NCBI GenBank assembly: GCA_031256825.1
Contig: JAIRPV010000034.1
Location: 1-59,346, forward strand
Direction: 5' to 3'
From: Oscillospiraceae bacterium
GTDB taxonomy: Bacteria > Bacillota > Clostridia > Oscillospirales > Acutalibacteraceae
DNA length: 59,346 bases
A model generated the notes under the pieces. It did not search any database and was not told the DNA's origin. It was given only the letters and a program-made list of their open reading frames with translations. The translations under genes were made by a program, and so were the position numbers. Shown in pieces: positions 50,589 through 58,715 of the stretch (its first letter is position 1; every line of letters begins with the position of its first letter).

Positions 50589-52214
50589 TTATATGACGGC
50601 GGTCAGGGATACCGCGACATAGGCCGTTCGGCCTTTATACAGCACCGCATAAAAGCCGTTGACCGCCGTGCTTTGCAGCAGCGGGAATGTGAGACCGCGG
50701 GCGGCGACGCCCAGCACTTCGGAGTTTGTGGTTGCCTGGGCGCGGATTTGCACGTAGTCGCCTACCACCACAACGTTGCGGCCGGTCGCCGTTGGCGGCG
50801 GGTTGGTCCGGGTGGTGGTTGTGGTATAGCGGGTTGTTGTTGGCCTTGTTGTGGAAGGCCGGGTGGTGGAACCCGCGGCAACCAGAGTGACATACCCGGC
50901 GGAGATGAAGCCGGTGCGGCCATGGTAATCGATCTGGATATAGCCGTTGATGTTTTGGCTGCCCGTGATCACAAACATGTCGCCCAGGCGCGCGCTGCCG
51001 ATGATGTTTGCATTCGCGTTGGCCTGCTCGCGCACATAGACGCTCGTGGCCGTCACCTGCACCGCCGTGTAATACGCGACAGGCGGCGGAGTGGTGGTGG
51101 CGCGCTTTGTTGTGGTGGGCACGCCGCTGTTGGTGACGAATGTGACATAGTTCGATGAAATGTAGCCCGTTATCCCAAAGAAATTGATCTGGATATAGCC
51201 ATTGGAACTCTGGGTGCTGGTAACGGTATATATGTCGCCCAGGTGCGCGGTGCCGACGATAGACGAGGTTGTGCTGGGCTGCGAACGCACAAAGACGCTC
51301 TTCTGGTTCACCTGCACGGCGTTGTAGCTGACGGGCTGTGTGGTGGTTGTTGTTGTGGTGTAGACGGGGTAGTTGGTTGTATAAACGGGATATTGCGGGG
51401 CAGCGGCAGCCGCCACGCAGCAGATCATAGCGCCGCTGCTCCCGGCGCCGGAGACAACCTGCGCGTAACTGGCGGAGATATAGCCCGCGCCGCCTTTGTA
51501 ACTAATGGAATAAAAGCCGTTGATGGGCGTGGGGCTGAGCAGATGGAAGGTGTTGCCGTAAAAAGCCGTGCCAACGGCGACGGAATAGGCGCTGGGCTGC
51601 GAACGGACATTGACGCTGGTGGTGATCACTTGCAGTGTGCTGCCGGTTGGATGGGCGGGGGCAGCCGCCGTGCCGCCGCTCAGGTTGCCCTGCGCGCCTG
51701 TGGTGGTATAGCGGGTGGAGACATAGCCTGTCCGTCCGTTAAAGCTGATCTCGTAAAATCCGTTGATCGGCGTGTAGTTGAGCAGCGCATACTGCGCGCC
51801 ATAATAGACCGTGCCGATGGCGGTGGAGTTCGCGTTGGGCTGGGAGCGCACGTTCAGGCTGGTGGTGGTGACCGTCACCATGCCGGCGGCGGGCTGGCCA
51901 ACCGTTGCCGCGCTCCCTTGCAGCGCGACATAGCGCGTGGAGATATAGCCTGTCCGGCCATGATAGTTGATCTGGTAAAAGCCGTTGTTCACAGCGCCGC
52001 TGGTCAGGGTGAACGCCGCGCCGGTGAGCGCGGTGCCGAGCAGGGCGGAATTTGCATTGGGCAGCGCGCGCACAAAGACGCTGGTAGATGTGACGCGCAC
52101 CGTTTGCCCCGCCGCGGCCGCCTGCGCCGGAACAAGCGACGCCGTCACCAAGCTAAGCGCCAGCAGCATTGCGGCCAAAAGACTGACAGCCCGACGGATT
52201 CGTTGCGTTTTCAT
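50589..52214 (-). CDS. Secreted protein with six SH3b repeats
   Basis: A 541-residue exported protein. A signal peptide (LLAAMLLALSLVTASLVPAQA) is followed by six bacterial SH3 (SH3_3) repeats of about 60 residues, each with a core such as VTTTSLNVRSQPNANSTAIG and a closing GFYEISFNGRTGYVSTRY. Thr/Pro linkers with runs of T separate repeats 3-4, 4-5 and 5-6. There is no catalytic domain. SH3b domains often bind peptidoglycan cross-bridges, so a wall-binding or matrix role is likely. ATG 52214 has GGAGG upstream. A two-repeat paralog lies directly upstream. Confidence 0.88.
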   Translation of the reverse strand: MKTQRIRRAVSLLAAMLLALSLVTASLVPAQAAAAGQTVRVTSTSVFVRALPNANSALLGTALTGAAFTLTSGAVNNGFYQINYHGRTGYISTRYVALQGSAATVGQPAAGMVTVTTTSLNVRSQPNANSTAIGTVYYGAQYALLNYTPINGFYEISFNGRTGYVSTRYTTTGAQGNLSGGTAAAPAHPTGSTLQVITTSVNVRSQPSAYSVAVGTAFYGNTFHLLSPTPINGFYSISYKGGAGYISASYAQVVSGAGSSGAMICCVAAAAAPQYPVYTTNYPVYTTTTTTTQPVSYNAVQVNQKSVFVRSQPSTTSSIVGTAHLGDIYTVTSTQSSNGYIQINFFGITGYISSNYVTFVTNSGVPTTTKRATTTPPPVAYYTAVQVTATSVYVREQANANANIIGSARLGDMFVITGSQNINGYIQIDYHGRTGFISAGYVTLVAAGSTTRPSTTRPTTTRYTTTTTRTNPPPTATGRNVVVVGDYVQIRAQATTNSEVLGVAARGLTFPLLQSTAVNGFYAVLYKGRTAYVAVSLTAVI

Positions 52215-52261
52215 AAGAGAGACCTCCCAATCCGATGTAGTTTATCTTCTGTTTTTATAAG

Positions 52262-52825
52262 TCAGAAAGAGCAGCAGCAAACATATTTTGCTGAAATAAA
52301 GCCCGCGCCGCCGCAGTATTTGATGCTGTAAAAGCCGTTGACAGGGCAGCCGCTGAGCAGGGTAAAGGTTTGGCCGCAATTGGCCGTGCCAACAATCGCA
52401 GAAGAGGTGTTGGACTGCGAGCGGACATTGACGCTGGTGCCGATCACACGGATGGTACCGCCCGCATATGTTTGCCGGTAATATGGCTGCATTTGCTGAT
52501 ATTGCTGCGATGGCTGCGTTTGCTGATAAGACTGATAAGGCGAGACAAAGCGCGCGGAAATATAGCCTGTCCGCCCTTTGTAACTGATCTGATAAAACCC
52601 GTTGCTTATGTTATAGTTTTGCAATGGAAACCGATCGCCCCGAAAAACTGTGCCAATGGCCTGGGAATAGGCGCTGGGCTGCTGACGGATGTTCAGGCTG
52701 CGCGTATTGACGGTGACTGTATCGGCGCTTGCGGCCTGTGCGGGCACAGCCGCCGCAAAGCACAAAATCAGCGCCAGAATGGCAAATATTCCGCCGATTC
52801 GACGCGCTTTCCACTTTTTTGGCAT
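52262..52825 (-). CDS. Secreted protein with two SH3b repeats
   Basis: A 187-residue exported paralog of the next gene. The signal peptide is GIFAILALILCFAAAVPAQA. Repeat 1 is VNTRSLNIRQQPSAYSQAIG to GFYQISYKGRTGYISARF; a Gln/Tyr-rich linker (QSYQQTQPSQQYQQMQPYYR) follows; repeat 2 ends GFYSIKYCGGAGFISAKY. The C-terminus is VCCCSF, with more cysteines just before (ANCGQ, SGCP, KYCGG), unusual for an exported protein. GGAGGAG precedes ATG 52825. Only 36 nt separate it from the six-repeat gene. Confidence 0.85.
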   Translation of the reverse strand: MPKKWKARRIGGIFAILALILCFAAAVPAQAASADTVTVNTRSLNIRQQPSAYSQAIGTVFRGDRFPLQNYNISNGFYQISYKGRTGYISARFVSPYQSYQQTQPSQQYQQMQPYYRQTYAGGTIRVIGTSVNVRSQSNTSSAIVGTANCGQTFTLLSGCPVNGFYSIKYCGGAGFISAKYVCCCSF

Positions 52826-52889
52826 AAAACACTCCTCCGACCCATCGATTTAACCGTTTAAAATGTCGCAGACCAGAAATTGCAAGAAT

Positions 52890-52918
52890 AGTCTACCATA
52901 AATTGCAGGAACTGTCAA
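52890..52918 (-). promoter_or_regulatory. Promoter of the SH3b gene pair
   Basis: Minus-strand TTGACA (52918-52913), 17 bp, TAGACT (52895-52890), about 65 bp before ATG 52825. Its -35 edge is covered by one arm of the inverted repeat at 52905-52940. Confidence 0.75.
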
Positions 52919-52940
52919 GGGGTTTTTTCCGAGTTCCTGC
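52905..52940. promoter_or_regulatory. Perfect 9-bp inverted repeat over the SH3b promoter
   Basis: GCAGGAACT (52905-52913) and AGTTCCTGC (52932-52940) flank the -35 box of the SH3b promoter. This is a candidate operator. The rest of the 343-bp gap 52826-53168 holds the two divergent promoters and AT-rich DNA with no gene. Confidence 0.5.
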
Positions 52941-53083
52941 GGTAATTGATATAAAAATTTAGGTTCTTTTAGACAAACGTTCAGAAACGATTCGTTCCAG
53001 CAGTTCTATCACCTCTGGTCTGTATTACCGGATTTATGCAAAAAAGTAAATGCAGTTGCTATGTCCGAAGCCGCGCATCCCCC

Positions 53084-53112
53084 TTGACAAGCTTCCTCAA
53101 TCCTGTTATAAT
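53084..53112 (+). promoter_or_regulatory. Promoter of the hydrogenase operon
   Basis: Perfect consensus TTGACA (53084-53089), 17 bp, TATAAT (53107-53112), 57 bp before ATG 53169. Confidence 0.9.
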
Positions 53113-53168
53113 ATCAAGGAGCGTGCATTTGCGCGCTATGGTGTTTTATGATTTTGAGGAGGTTATTT

Positions 53169-53666
53169 ATGGTCAAGAAAGTCAGCAAACTCCCCTTTCG
53201 CGGCACGCCTGATCAGGCGGCGCAGCTGGAAGCGGTGATCGCCGAACACAAAAGCGATCCAAGTCAGCTCATGGCCGTCATGCAAAAGGCGCAGGCAATT
53301 TATGGCTATCTGCCCTACGAAGTGCAGGTCATGATTGCCGACGGCATGGAAATCCCCCTGGAAAAGGTCTACGGCGTGTCCACATTCTACGCGCAGTTTG
53401 CCCTTTCGCCCGCAGGCAAATACGCAATATCTGTGTGTTTGGGCACGGCGTGCTATGTCAGAGGCGCGCAGGCGGTGTTCGATCATTTGCAGGAGCTGCT
53501 GGGCATTGGCCCGGGCGAGTGCACCGAAGACGGTCTGTTTTCGCTCGAAGCCTGCCGCTGCATCGGCGCTTGCGGGCTGGCGCCTGTGATGATGATCAAC
53601 AGCGAAGTCTATGGCAACCTGACGCCGGAAAAACTGGAAGGCATCCTTGCCAAATACAGGGATTGA
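53169..53666 (+). CDS. hydC: NAD-linked [FeFe]-hydrogenase, NuoE-like [2Fe-2S] subunit (HydC/HndA)
   Basis: A 165-residue thioredoxin-like ferredoxin subunit homologous to NuoE. The [2Fe-2S] ligands are in VCLGTACYVRGAQ (C-x4-C) and EACRCIGACGLAP (C-x3-C). It feeds electrons between the NADH module and the rest of the complex. GAGGAGG precedes ATG 53169; the upstream start at 53148 overlaps that site. First gene of a three-gene operon with HydB and HydA, the usual order for electron-bifurcating (NADH plus ferredoxin) hydrogenases. Confidence 0.9.
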   Translation: MVKKVSKLPFRGTPDQAAQLEAVIAEHKSDPSQLMAVMQKAQAIYGYLPYEVQVMIADGMEIPLEKVYGVSTFYAQFALSPAGKYAISVCLGTACYVRGAQAVFDHLQELLGIGPGECTEDGLFSLEACRCIGACGLAPVMMINSEVYGNLTPEKLEGILAKYRD

Positions 53667-53682
53667 AAGGAGTGACTGATTA

Positions 53683-55554
53683 ATGACCGCAACTGAACTG
53701 AACGTCCTGCGGGATTCCGCCAAAGCAAAACTGACCGCCGGCAGCGCCAGCGGCCCCGCCGCGCGCATTGTTGTTGGCTACGCCACATGCGGTATTGCCG
53801 CAGGCGCAAAACCAGTGTTGGAGTCCCTTAAAAAAGAGTTGGCCGATCTGGGCCTGACCAACGTTTCCGTGGAGGAAGTTGGCTGCATCGGCATGTGCCA
53901 ATATGAGCCAATCGTCGAGGTCTACACCCCCGGCGCTGAAAAAGTTACCTATGTGAAAATGACCGCAGGGCGCGCCGCCCGCGTGGTGAGCAGCCACATC
54001 GCCAACGGCAAAGTGGTGGCAGAATACACCATCGGCGCGGCAACCGGCGAAGCTCCCGAGGGGGGCGTTATCCCGCTGAGCGAAACCGCCTTTTATAAAA
54101 AACAGCGCCGCGCCGCGCTGCGCAACTGTGGCGTAATTAACCCGGAAAGCCTGGAAGACTACATCGCCATGGATGGCTATCAGGCGCTTGCCAAAGCGCT
54201 GACTTCCATGCAGCCGGGCGATGTTATCCAGGTTCTGAAAGACAGCGGCCTGCGCGGGCGCGGCGGCGGCGGATTCCCAACGGGGACAAAATGGAGCTTT
54301 ACCGCAGCGCAGCCCCCCGGCAAAAAATACGTGGTCTGCAACGCCGACGAAGGCGATCCCGGCGCGTTCATGGATCGCTCCGTGCTCGAAGGCGATCCGC
54401 ACAGCGTGGTGGAAGCCATGGCTCTTTGCGGCTTTGCCACCGGATCGGATGAAGGCTATGTCTATGTGCGCGCGGAATACCCCATTGCGGTGCTGCACCT
54501 CGAAAAAGCCATAGCGGATGCGCGCGCCGCGGGCCTTCTGGGCAAAAATATTCTGGGCACCGATTTTTCGTTTGATCTGCATATTCGTTTGGGCGCGGGC
54601 GCGTTTGTCTGCGGCGAAGAGACGGCGCTGATGACCTCCATCGAGGGCAACCGCGGCGAACCTCGTCCCCGGCCGCCTTATCCGGCCATCAAGGGCCTGT
54701 TTGGTAAGCCCACCACCGAAAACAACGTGGAAACCTTTGCCAATGTGCCGCAGATCATTCTGCGCGGCGCGGAACACTTCAACTGCGTGGGAACCGAAAA
54801 ATCCAAGGGAACAAAAGTATTCGCCCTGGGCGGGAAGATCACCAACACCGGCCTGGTCGAAATCCCCATGGGCACAACGCTGCGCGAAATCATCGAAGAA
54901 ATCGGCGGCGGCATCCCCAACGGCAAGCGGTTCAAGGCGGCTCAAACAGGCGGCCCCTCCGGCGGATGCATCCCCGAAGCGCTCATCGACACGCCCGTGG
55001 ACTACGACAACCTGTCAGCCATCGGCTCTATGATGGGTTCCGGTGGGCTTATCGTTATGGACGAAGACAATTGCATGGTGGATATGGCGCGCTTCTTCCT
55101 CGATTTTACAGTGGACGAAAGCTGCGGCAAGTGCAATCCCTGCCGCATTGGCACCAAGCGCATGATGGAACTGTTGGAAAAAATCACCGAAGGCAACGCC
55201 ACGCTGGAAGATCTGGATAAGCTGGAAGAACTGGCGTATCATATCAAAGAAAACAGCCTTTGCGGCCTGGGCCAAACAGCCCCCAACCCCGTGTTGGCCA
55301 ATATGCGGCACTTCCGCGACGAATTCGTTGCCCATGTGGTCGAAAAAAAGTGCCGCGCGGGCGTTTGCAAAGCGCTGCTGAACTACTATATTATCCCCGA
55401 AAAGTGCAAGGGCTGCACCGCCTGCAAACGCGTCTGCCCGGTCAACGCCATCACCGGCAACGTGAAGGAACCGCACGTCATCAACACCGATTTGTGCATC
55501 AAGTGCGGCGCGTGCCAGGCCACCTGCAAATTCGGCGCGATCATTAAGCAATAA
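53683..55554 (+). CDS. hydB: NAD-linked [FeFe]-hydrogenase, NADH-binding flavoprotein subunit (HydB/HndC)
   Basis: A 623-residue NuoF-type subunit. The N-terminal thioredoxin-like [2Fe-2S] domain (GYATCGIAAGAKPVLE, GCIGMCQYEP) is followed by the FMN/NADH domain (GLRGRGGGGFPTGTKW, CNADEGDPGAFMDRS), an SLBB region, a [4Fe-4S] site (ESCGKCNPCRIGTKRM) and a C-terminal two-cluster ferredoxin (CKGCTACKRVCP, CIKCGACQATC). This is the module where NAD meets FMN in bifurcating hydrogenases. It lies 16 nt after hydC with AAAGGAG upstream. Confidence 0.93.
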   Translation: MTATELNVLRDSAKAKLTAGSASGPAARIVVGYATCGIAAGAKPVLESLKKELADLGLTNVSVEEVGCIGMCQYEPIVEVYTPGAEKVTYVKMTAGRAARVVSSHIANGKVVAEYTIGAATGEAPEGGVIPLSETAFYKKQRRAALRNCGVINPESLEDYIAMDGYQALAKALTSMQPGDVIQVLKDSGLRGRGGGGFPTGTKWSFTAAQPPGKKYVVCNADEGDPGAFMDRSVLEGDPHSVVEAMALCGFATGSDEGYVYVRAEYPIAVLHLEKAIADARAAGLLGKNILGTDFSFDLHIRLGAGAFVCGEETALMTSIEGNRGEPRPRPPYPAIKGLFGKPTTENNVETFANVPQIILRGAEHFNCVGTEKSKGTKVFALGGKITNTGLVEIPMGTTLREIIEEIGGGIPNGKRFKAAQTGGPSGGCIPEALIDTPVDYDNLSAIGSMMGSGGLIVMDEDNCMVDMARFFLDFTVDESCGKCNPCRIGTKRMMELLEKITEGNATLEDLDKLEELAYHIKENSLCGLGQTAPNPVLANMRHFRDEFVAHVVEKKCRAGVCKALLNYYIIPEKCKGCTACKRVCPVNAITGNVKEPHVINTDLCIKCGACQATCKFGAIIKQ

Positions 55555-55572
55555 GAAAGGAGCGTGTTCATT

Positions 55573-57336
55573 ATGGCAATATCTGAAGCGGTAAAAACCG
55601 TAAACTTGAAGATCAATGGCATGGATGTGACCGTGCCCGCCGGGAGCACAATCCTGGAAGCCGCACGCAGCATCGGCCTCGAAATCCCCACCCTGTGTTA
55701 TCTCAAGGAGATCAACGAAATCGGCGCGTGCCGCATTTGCGTGGTTGAGGTGAAGGGCGCGCGCAGCCTGGTCACAGCCTGCGTTTTCCCCGTGGCCGAG
55801 GGCATGGAAGTGTTTACCAACACCGAAAAAGTCCGCCGCAGCCGCAAGCTGACGCTGGAGCTTATCCTGAGCACCCACGACAAAAACTGCCTGAGCTGCG
55901 TGCGCTCCGGAACCTGCGAGCTTCAGCAGCTCTGCAAGGAGTTCGGCGTTGACGATCCGGATTATTACAAAGGCGAAAACATCCGCTACGAATTCGACGA
56001 CTCCATGGCACATATGGTGCGCGACAACAACAAGTGCATCTTGTGCCGCCGCTGCGTTGCCGCCTGCGACAACCAGTGCATTTCCGTCATCGGCGCCAAC
56101 GCCCGCGGATTCGATACCCACATCAGTTCGCCCTTCGACCGCGATCTGGATTCCGTCAGCTGCATCAGCTGCGGCCAGTGCATCGTCAACTGCCCCACGG
56201 GCGCAATCGTAGAAAAGGACGAAACGGCAAAGGTGATTGCCGCCATCAACGATCCCTCCAAGTTCGTTGTCGTGCATACAGCCCCGAGCATTCGCGTCAC
56301 GCTGGGCGAGGCCTTCGGCATGAAGATTGGCACAAACGTGCAGGGCAAAATGGTTGCCGCGCTGCGCCGCCTGGGCTTCAACAAAGTGTTCGACACCGAC
56401 TTCGGCGCGGATTTGACCATCATGGAAGAAGCCAACGAGCTGGTTGAGCGCGTAAAGAACGGCGGCGTGCTGCCGATGATCACTTCCTGCTCCCCGGGCT
56501 GGGTCAAATATTGCGAGCACTATTACCCGGATCTTCTTCCGCACCTTAGCTCCTGCAAATCGCCCCAGCAGATGCAGGGCGCTGTTCTGAAAAGCTGGTA
56601 TGCCCAAAAGATGGGCATTGATCCCAAAGATATGTTTGTGGTGGGCATCATGCCCTGCACGGCCAAAAAGTTTGAGAACAAGCGCGATCACCAGCATGCC
56701 GTGGACGGCCTGCCGGATGTTGACGTTTCGCTGACCACCCGCGAGCTTGCCCGCATGATTGAAAGCGCCGGCATCTTTTTCCGCGATCTGCCCGATGAAG
56801 ACTACGATAACCCGCTGGGCGAAGCCACGGGCGCGGCGGTCATCTTCGGCGCCACCGGCGGCGTGATGGAAGCGGCGCTGCGCACGGCGGTGGAAACCAT
56901 CACCGGCGAACAGCTGCCCAATGTTGATTTCACACAGGTGCGCGGCACCGAGGGCGTAAAAGAAGCCGAATATGAGGTTGGCGGGCTGCAAGTAAAAGTG
57001 GCTGTCGCCAGCGGCACAAAGAACGCAAAAATCCTAATGGATAAAGTGCGCGCGGGCGAAGGCGGCTACACCTTCATCGAGATCATGGGCTGCCCGGGCG
57101 GCTGCGTCAACGGCGGCGGTCAGCCTATCCAGCACGCCGTTGTGCGCAATTTCCACGATTTGCGCACTCTGCGCGCGCAAACCCTCTACGAAGCCGACCG
57201 GAGCCTGCCTCTGCGCAAGAGCCACGAAAGCCCCGCCATCAAGATGATCTACAGTGAATTCCTGGGCCAGCCTGGCAGCCACAAAGCCCACGAGCTGCTC
57301 CACACGGAATACACGCCCCGTCCCAAGTACAACTAG
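55573..57336 (+). CDS. hydA: [FeFe]-hydrogenase catalytic subunit (HydA/HndD type)
   Basis: A 587-residue hydrogenase. Parts in order: plant-type [2Fe-2S] domain (INEIGACRICVVEVKG), His-Cys [4Fe-4S] (HDKNCLSCVRSGTCELQQ), two [4Fe-4S] (CILCRRCVAACDNQC, CISCGQCIVNCPTGA), then the H-cluster domain with L1 TSCSPGW, SSCKSPQQM, L2 MPCTAKKFE and L3 MGCPGGCVNGGGQP, and a short small-subunit tail. L1 has Ser where many enzymes have a second Cys. Start: ATG 55573, 10 nt after AAAGGAG; GTG 55564 is too close. Works with hydC and hydB. Maturases hydE/F/G are not in the window. Confidence 0.94.
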   Translation: MAISEAVKTVNLKINGMDVTVPAGSTILEAARSIGLEIPTLCYLKEINEIGACRICVVEVKGARSLVTACVFPVAEGMEVFTNTEKVRRSRKLTLELILSTHDKNCLSCVRSGTCELQQLCKEFGVDDPDYYKGENIRYEFDDSMAHMVRDNNKCILCRRCVAACDNQCISVIGANARGFDTHISSPFDRDLDSVSCISCGQCIVNCPTGAIVEKDETAKVIAAINDPSKFVVVHTAPSIRVTLGEAFGMKIGTNVQGKMVAALRRLGFNKVFDTDFGADLTIMEEANELVERVKNGGVLPMITSCSPGWVKYCEHYYPDLLPHLSSCKSPQQMQGAVLKSWYAQKMGIDPKDMFVVGIMPCTAKKFENKRDHQHAVDGLPDVDVSLTTRELARMIESAGIFFRDLPDEDYDNPLGEATGAAVIFGATGGVMEAALRTAVETITGEQLPNVDFTQVRGTEGVKEAEYEVGGLQVKVAVASGTKNAKILMDKVRAGEGGYTFIEIMGCPGGCVNGGGQPIQHAVVRNFHDLRTLRAQTLYEADRSLPLRKSHESPAIKMIYSEFLGQPGSHKAHELLHTEYTPRPKYN

Positions 57337-57378
57337 GAGTTAGGAGGCAGGAGGCAGAAATCCCTGATTTCTGTCTCC
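57337..57378 (+). repeat. GGAGGCA-family repeat forming a hairpin after hydA
   Basis: TAGGAGGCAGGAGGCAG is followed by an inverted repeat: GGAGGCAGAAATC (57350-57362), loop CCT, GATTTCTGTCTCC (57366-57378), 13 pairs with one G-U. No T-run follows, so it is not an obvious terminator. AGGAGG at 57342-57347 stays outside the stem. Confidence 0.8.
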
Positions 57379-57388
57379 GCTTTCGTGT

Positions 57389-58339
57389 ATGAAAAAATAC
57401 ATTGCCGCCATCCTTGCCGTCGTTATTCTGGCGGGCGCTGCTGTGTTGGCATATTTGGTCATTCTGGCGGCGGACGGCGCGTTTTTGGATGACACGCCAA
57501 AGCGGTATACCGGCTTTGCCATGGGCAGCGTGCTGGAACAAACCTACTGGAATCAGGAACACGGGCAGTGGGAAGCAGAGCGCAGCGAACGGGTGGCGCG
57601 GGCGGTTGCGCAGACAGAAGAGGAACTGAACGCCGCCCGCGAAGCCCCGTCGGAACTCCAACAGCTGATGGAAGCCAGCGGCGGCGCGTTCAACCCTTAC
57701 CTGAAAGCGCTGACGGCGCTTTGGAACATCGACAGCAAAGACGGCAGTCCGCCGCGCGTGCCAACAGAAGAAGAAATTCAGGCGGCGCTGCAAACCAAAC
57801 AACTGGATCCCGGCGCTTATGGCAAGGGCATGGCCTGCGACGCAGCTTGGAAGGTTTTGGCCGAAGCGGGGAACGACCGCTTGCCGCTCCCCAAAACGCT
57901 CGTCAATTTGGGCGGGAACATTTGCGCGCTCGGGATAACCCACGAATTCCGAATCGCCCTGCGCGACCCCAAAGGCGGCCCAAACGACACACTGGGGCTG
58001 TTCACCTTCCGGGGAACCCGATGCATTAGCACCAGCGGCTCCTACGAAAAATATTTTGAACAGGGCGGCAAGCGCTATCACCATATTTTTGATCCCCAAA
58101 CAGGGCGCCCGGCGCAGCGTGATCCGGGGCTGGTCAGCGTAACCATTGTCAGCCAAAGCGGCGCGATTGGCGACGCGCTTTCCACCGCCTGCTTTGTTCT
58201 GGGATACGAAGCAAGCTTGCCGCTGCTGGGGCAATACGGCGCTGACGCGTTATTCATTTACGAAAACGGCGCGGTGAAAAACGCCGGGCATGCGCGGGAT
58301 TATTTTAAGCTGCAAAACAACGCCTATCACTGGGAATAA
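57389..58339 (+). CDS. apbE: FAD:protein FMN transferase (ApbE family)
   Basis: A 316-residue flavin transferase that attaches FMN to Thr/Ser of target proteins such as Rnf or Nqr subunits. The N-terminal membrane anchor is AAILAVVILAGAAVLAYLVI. Family motifs are YTGFAMGSVLEQTYW, DPGAYGKGMACDAAWKVL, LVNLGGNICALG, the Gly-rich SGSYEKYFEQGGKRYHHIFD and GDALSTACFVLGYE with the Mg-binding Asp. There is no normal ribosome site within 15 nt of ATG 57389; the nearest AGGAGG (57342) lies beyond a hairpin. NusG-II and Gx genes follow, as in many Firmicutes. Confidence 0.9.
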   Translation: MKKYIAAILAVVILAGAAVLAYLVILAADGAFLDDTPKRYTGFAMGSVLEQTYWNQEHGQWEAERSERVARAVAQTEEELNAAREAPSELQQLMEASGGAFNPYLKALTALWNIDSKDGSPPRVPTEEEIQAALQTKQLDPGAYGKGMACDAAWKVLAEAGNDRLPLPKTLVNLGGNICALGITHEFRIALRDPKGGPNDTLGLFTFRGTRCISTSGSYEKYFEQGGKRYHHIFDPQTGRPAQRDPGLVSVTIVSQSGAIGDALSTACFVLGYEASLPLLGQYGADALFIYENGAVKNAGHARDYFKLQNNAYHWE

Positions 58340-58371
58340 GCGGATTCAAATTTGGTTATGGGGAAACTGCT

Positions 58372-58692
58372 ATGAAGCGCGGCGACTGGATGGTTTTGAC
58401 GTGCTGCCTGCTGCTGGCGGGCGCGCTGGCGTTGCCAAAGCTTTGGCCCGCCGGCCATCCCGAGGTGTTCGTCAACGGCAACCAAATCACCGGCAGCGTA
58501 ACGGTCAATGGCGTTGCGATTGACGCGCAAAGCGGCCGCGCCCGGGTAAAAAGTTCTCCCTGCCGGGACAAACTCTGTGTGCGCGCGGGCGAAATTTCCC
58601 GCCCCGGGCAGGTGATCGTCTGTCTGCCGCAAAAAGTTGTGATTGAAATCAGAGGATCCGGTGGCAGCGGCGTAGACGCGCAAGCCTACTAG
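58372..58692 (+). CDS. NusG domain II-containing protein
   Basis: A 106-residue exported or membrane-tethered protein: an N-terminal helix (MVLTCCLLLAGALALPKLWP), then a small beta domain with VFVNGNQITGSVTVNG and SSPCRDKLCVRAGEISRPGQ, VCLPQKVVIEIRG. The CRDKLC...CLP pattern is typical of this family, which sits between apbE and Gx-transporter genes. The function is unknown; a role with flavinylated or quinone-linked redox proteins is inferred from context only. Confidence 0.85.
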   Translation: MKRGDWMVLTCCLLLAGALALPKLWPAGHPEVFVNGNQITGSVTVNGVAIDAQSGRARVKSSPCRDKLCVRAGEISRPGQVIVCLPQKVVIEIRGSGGSGVDAQAY

Positions 58693-58702
58693 GCGGAAGG
58701 GA

Positions 58703-58715
58703 TTAGGAGGCAGGG
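58703..58715 (+). repeat. GGAGGCA-family unit used as ribosome binding site
   Basis: TTAGGAGGCAGGG matches the dispersed repeat unit and ends at the ATG of the next gene, placing AGGAGG (58705-58710) 5 nt upstream of it. The first codons (GGAAGACGGGGGGCAGGGG) continue the purine-rich pattern. Confidence 0.6.
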
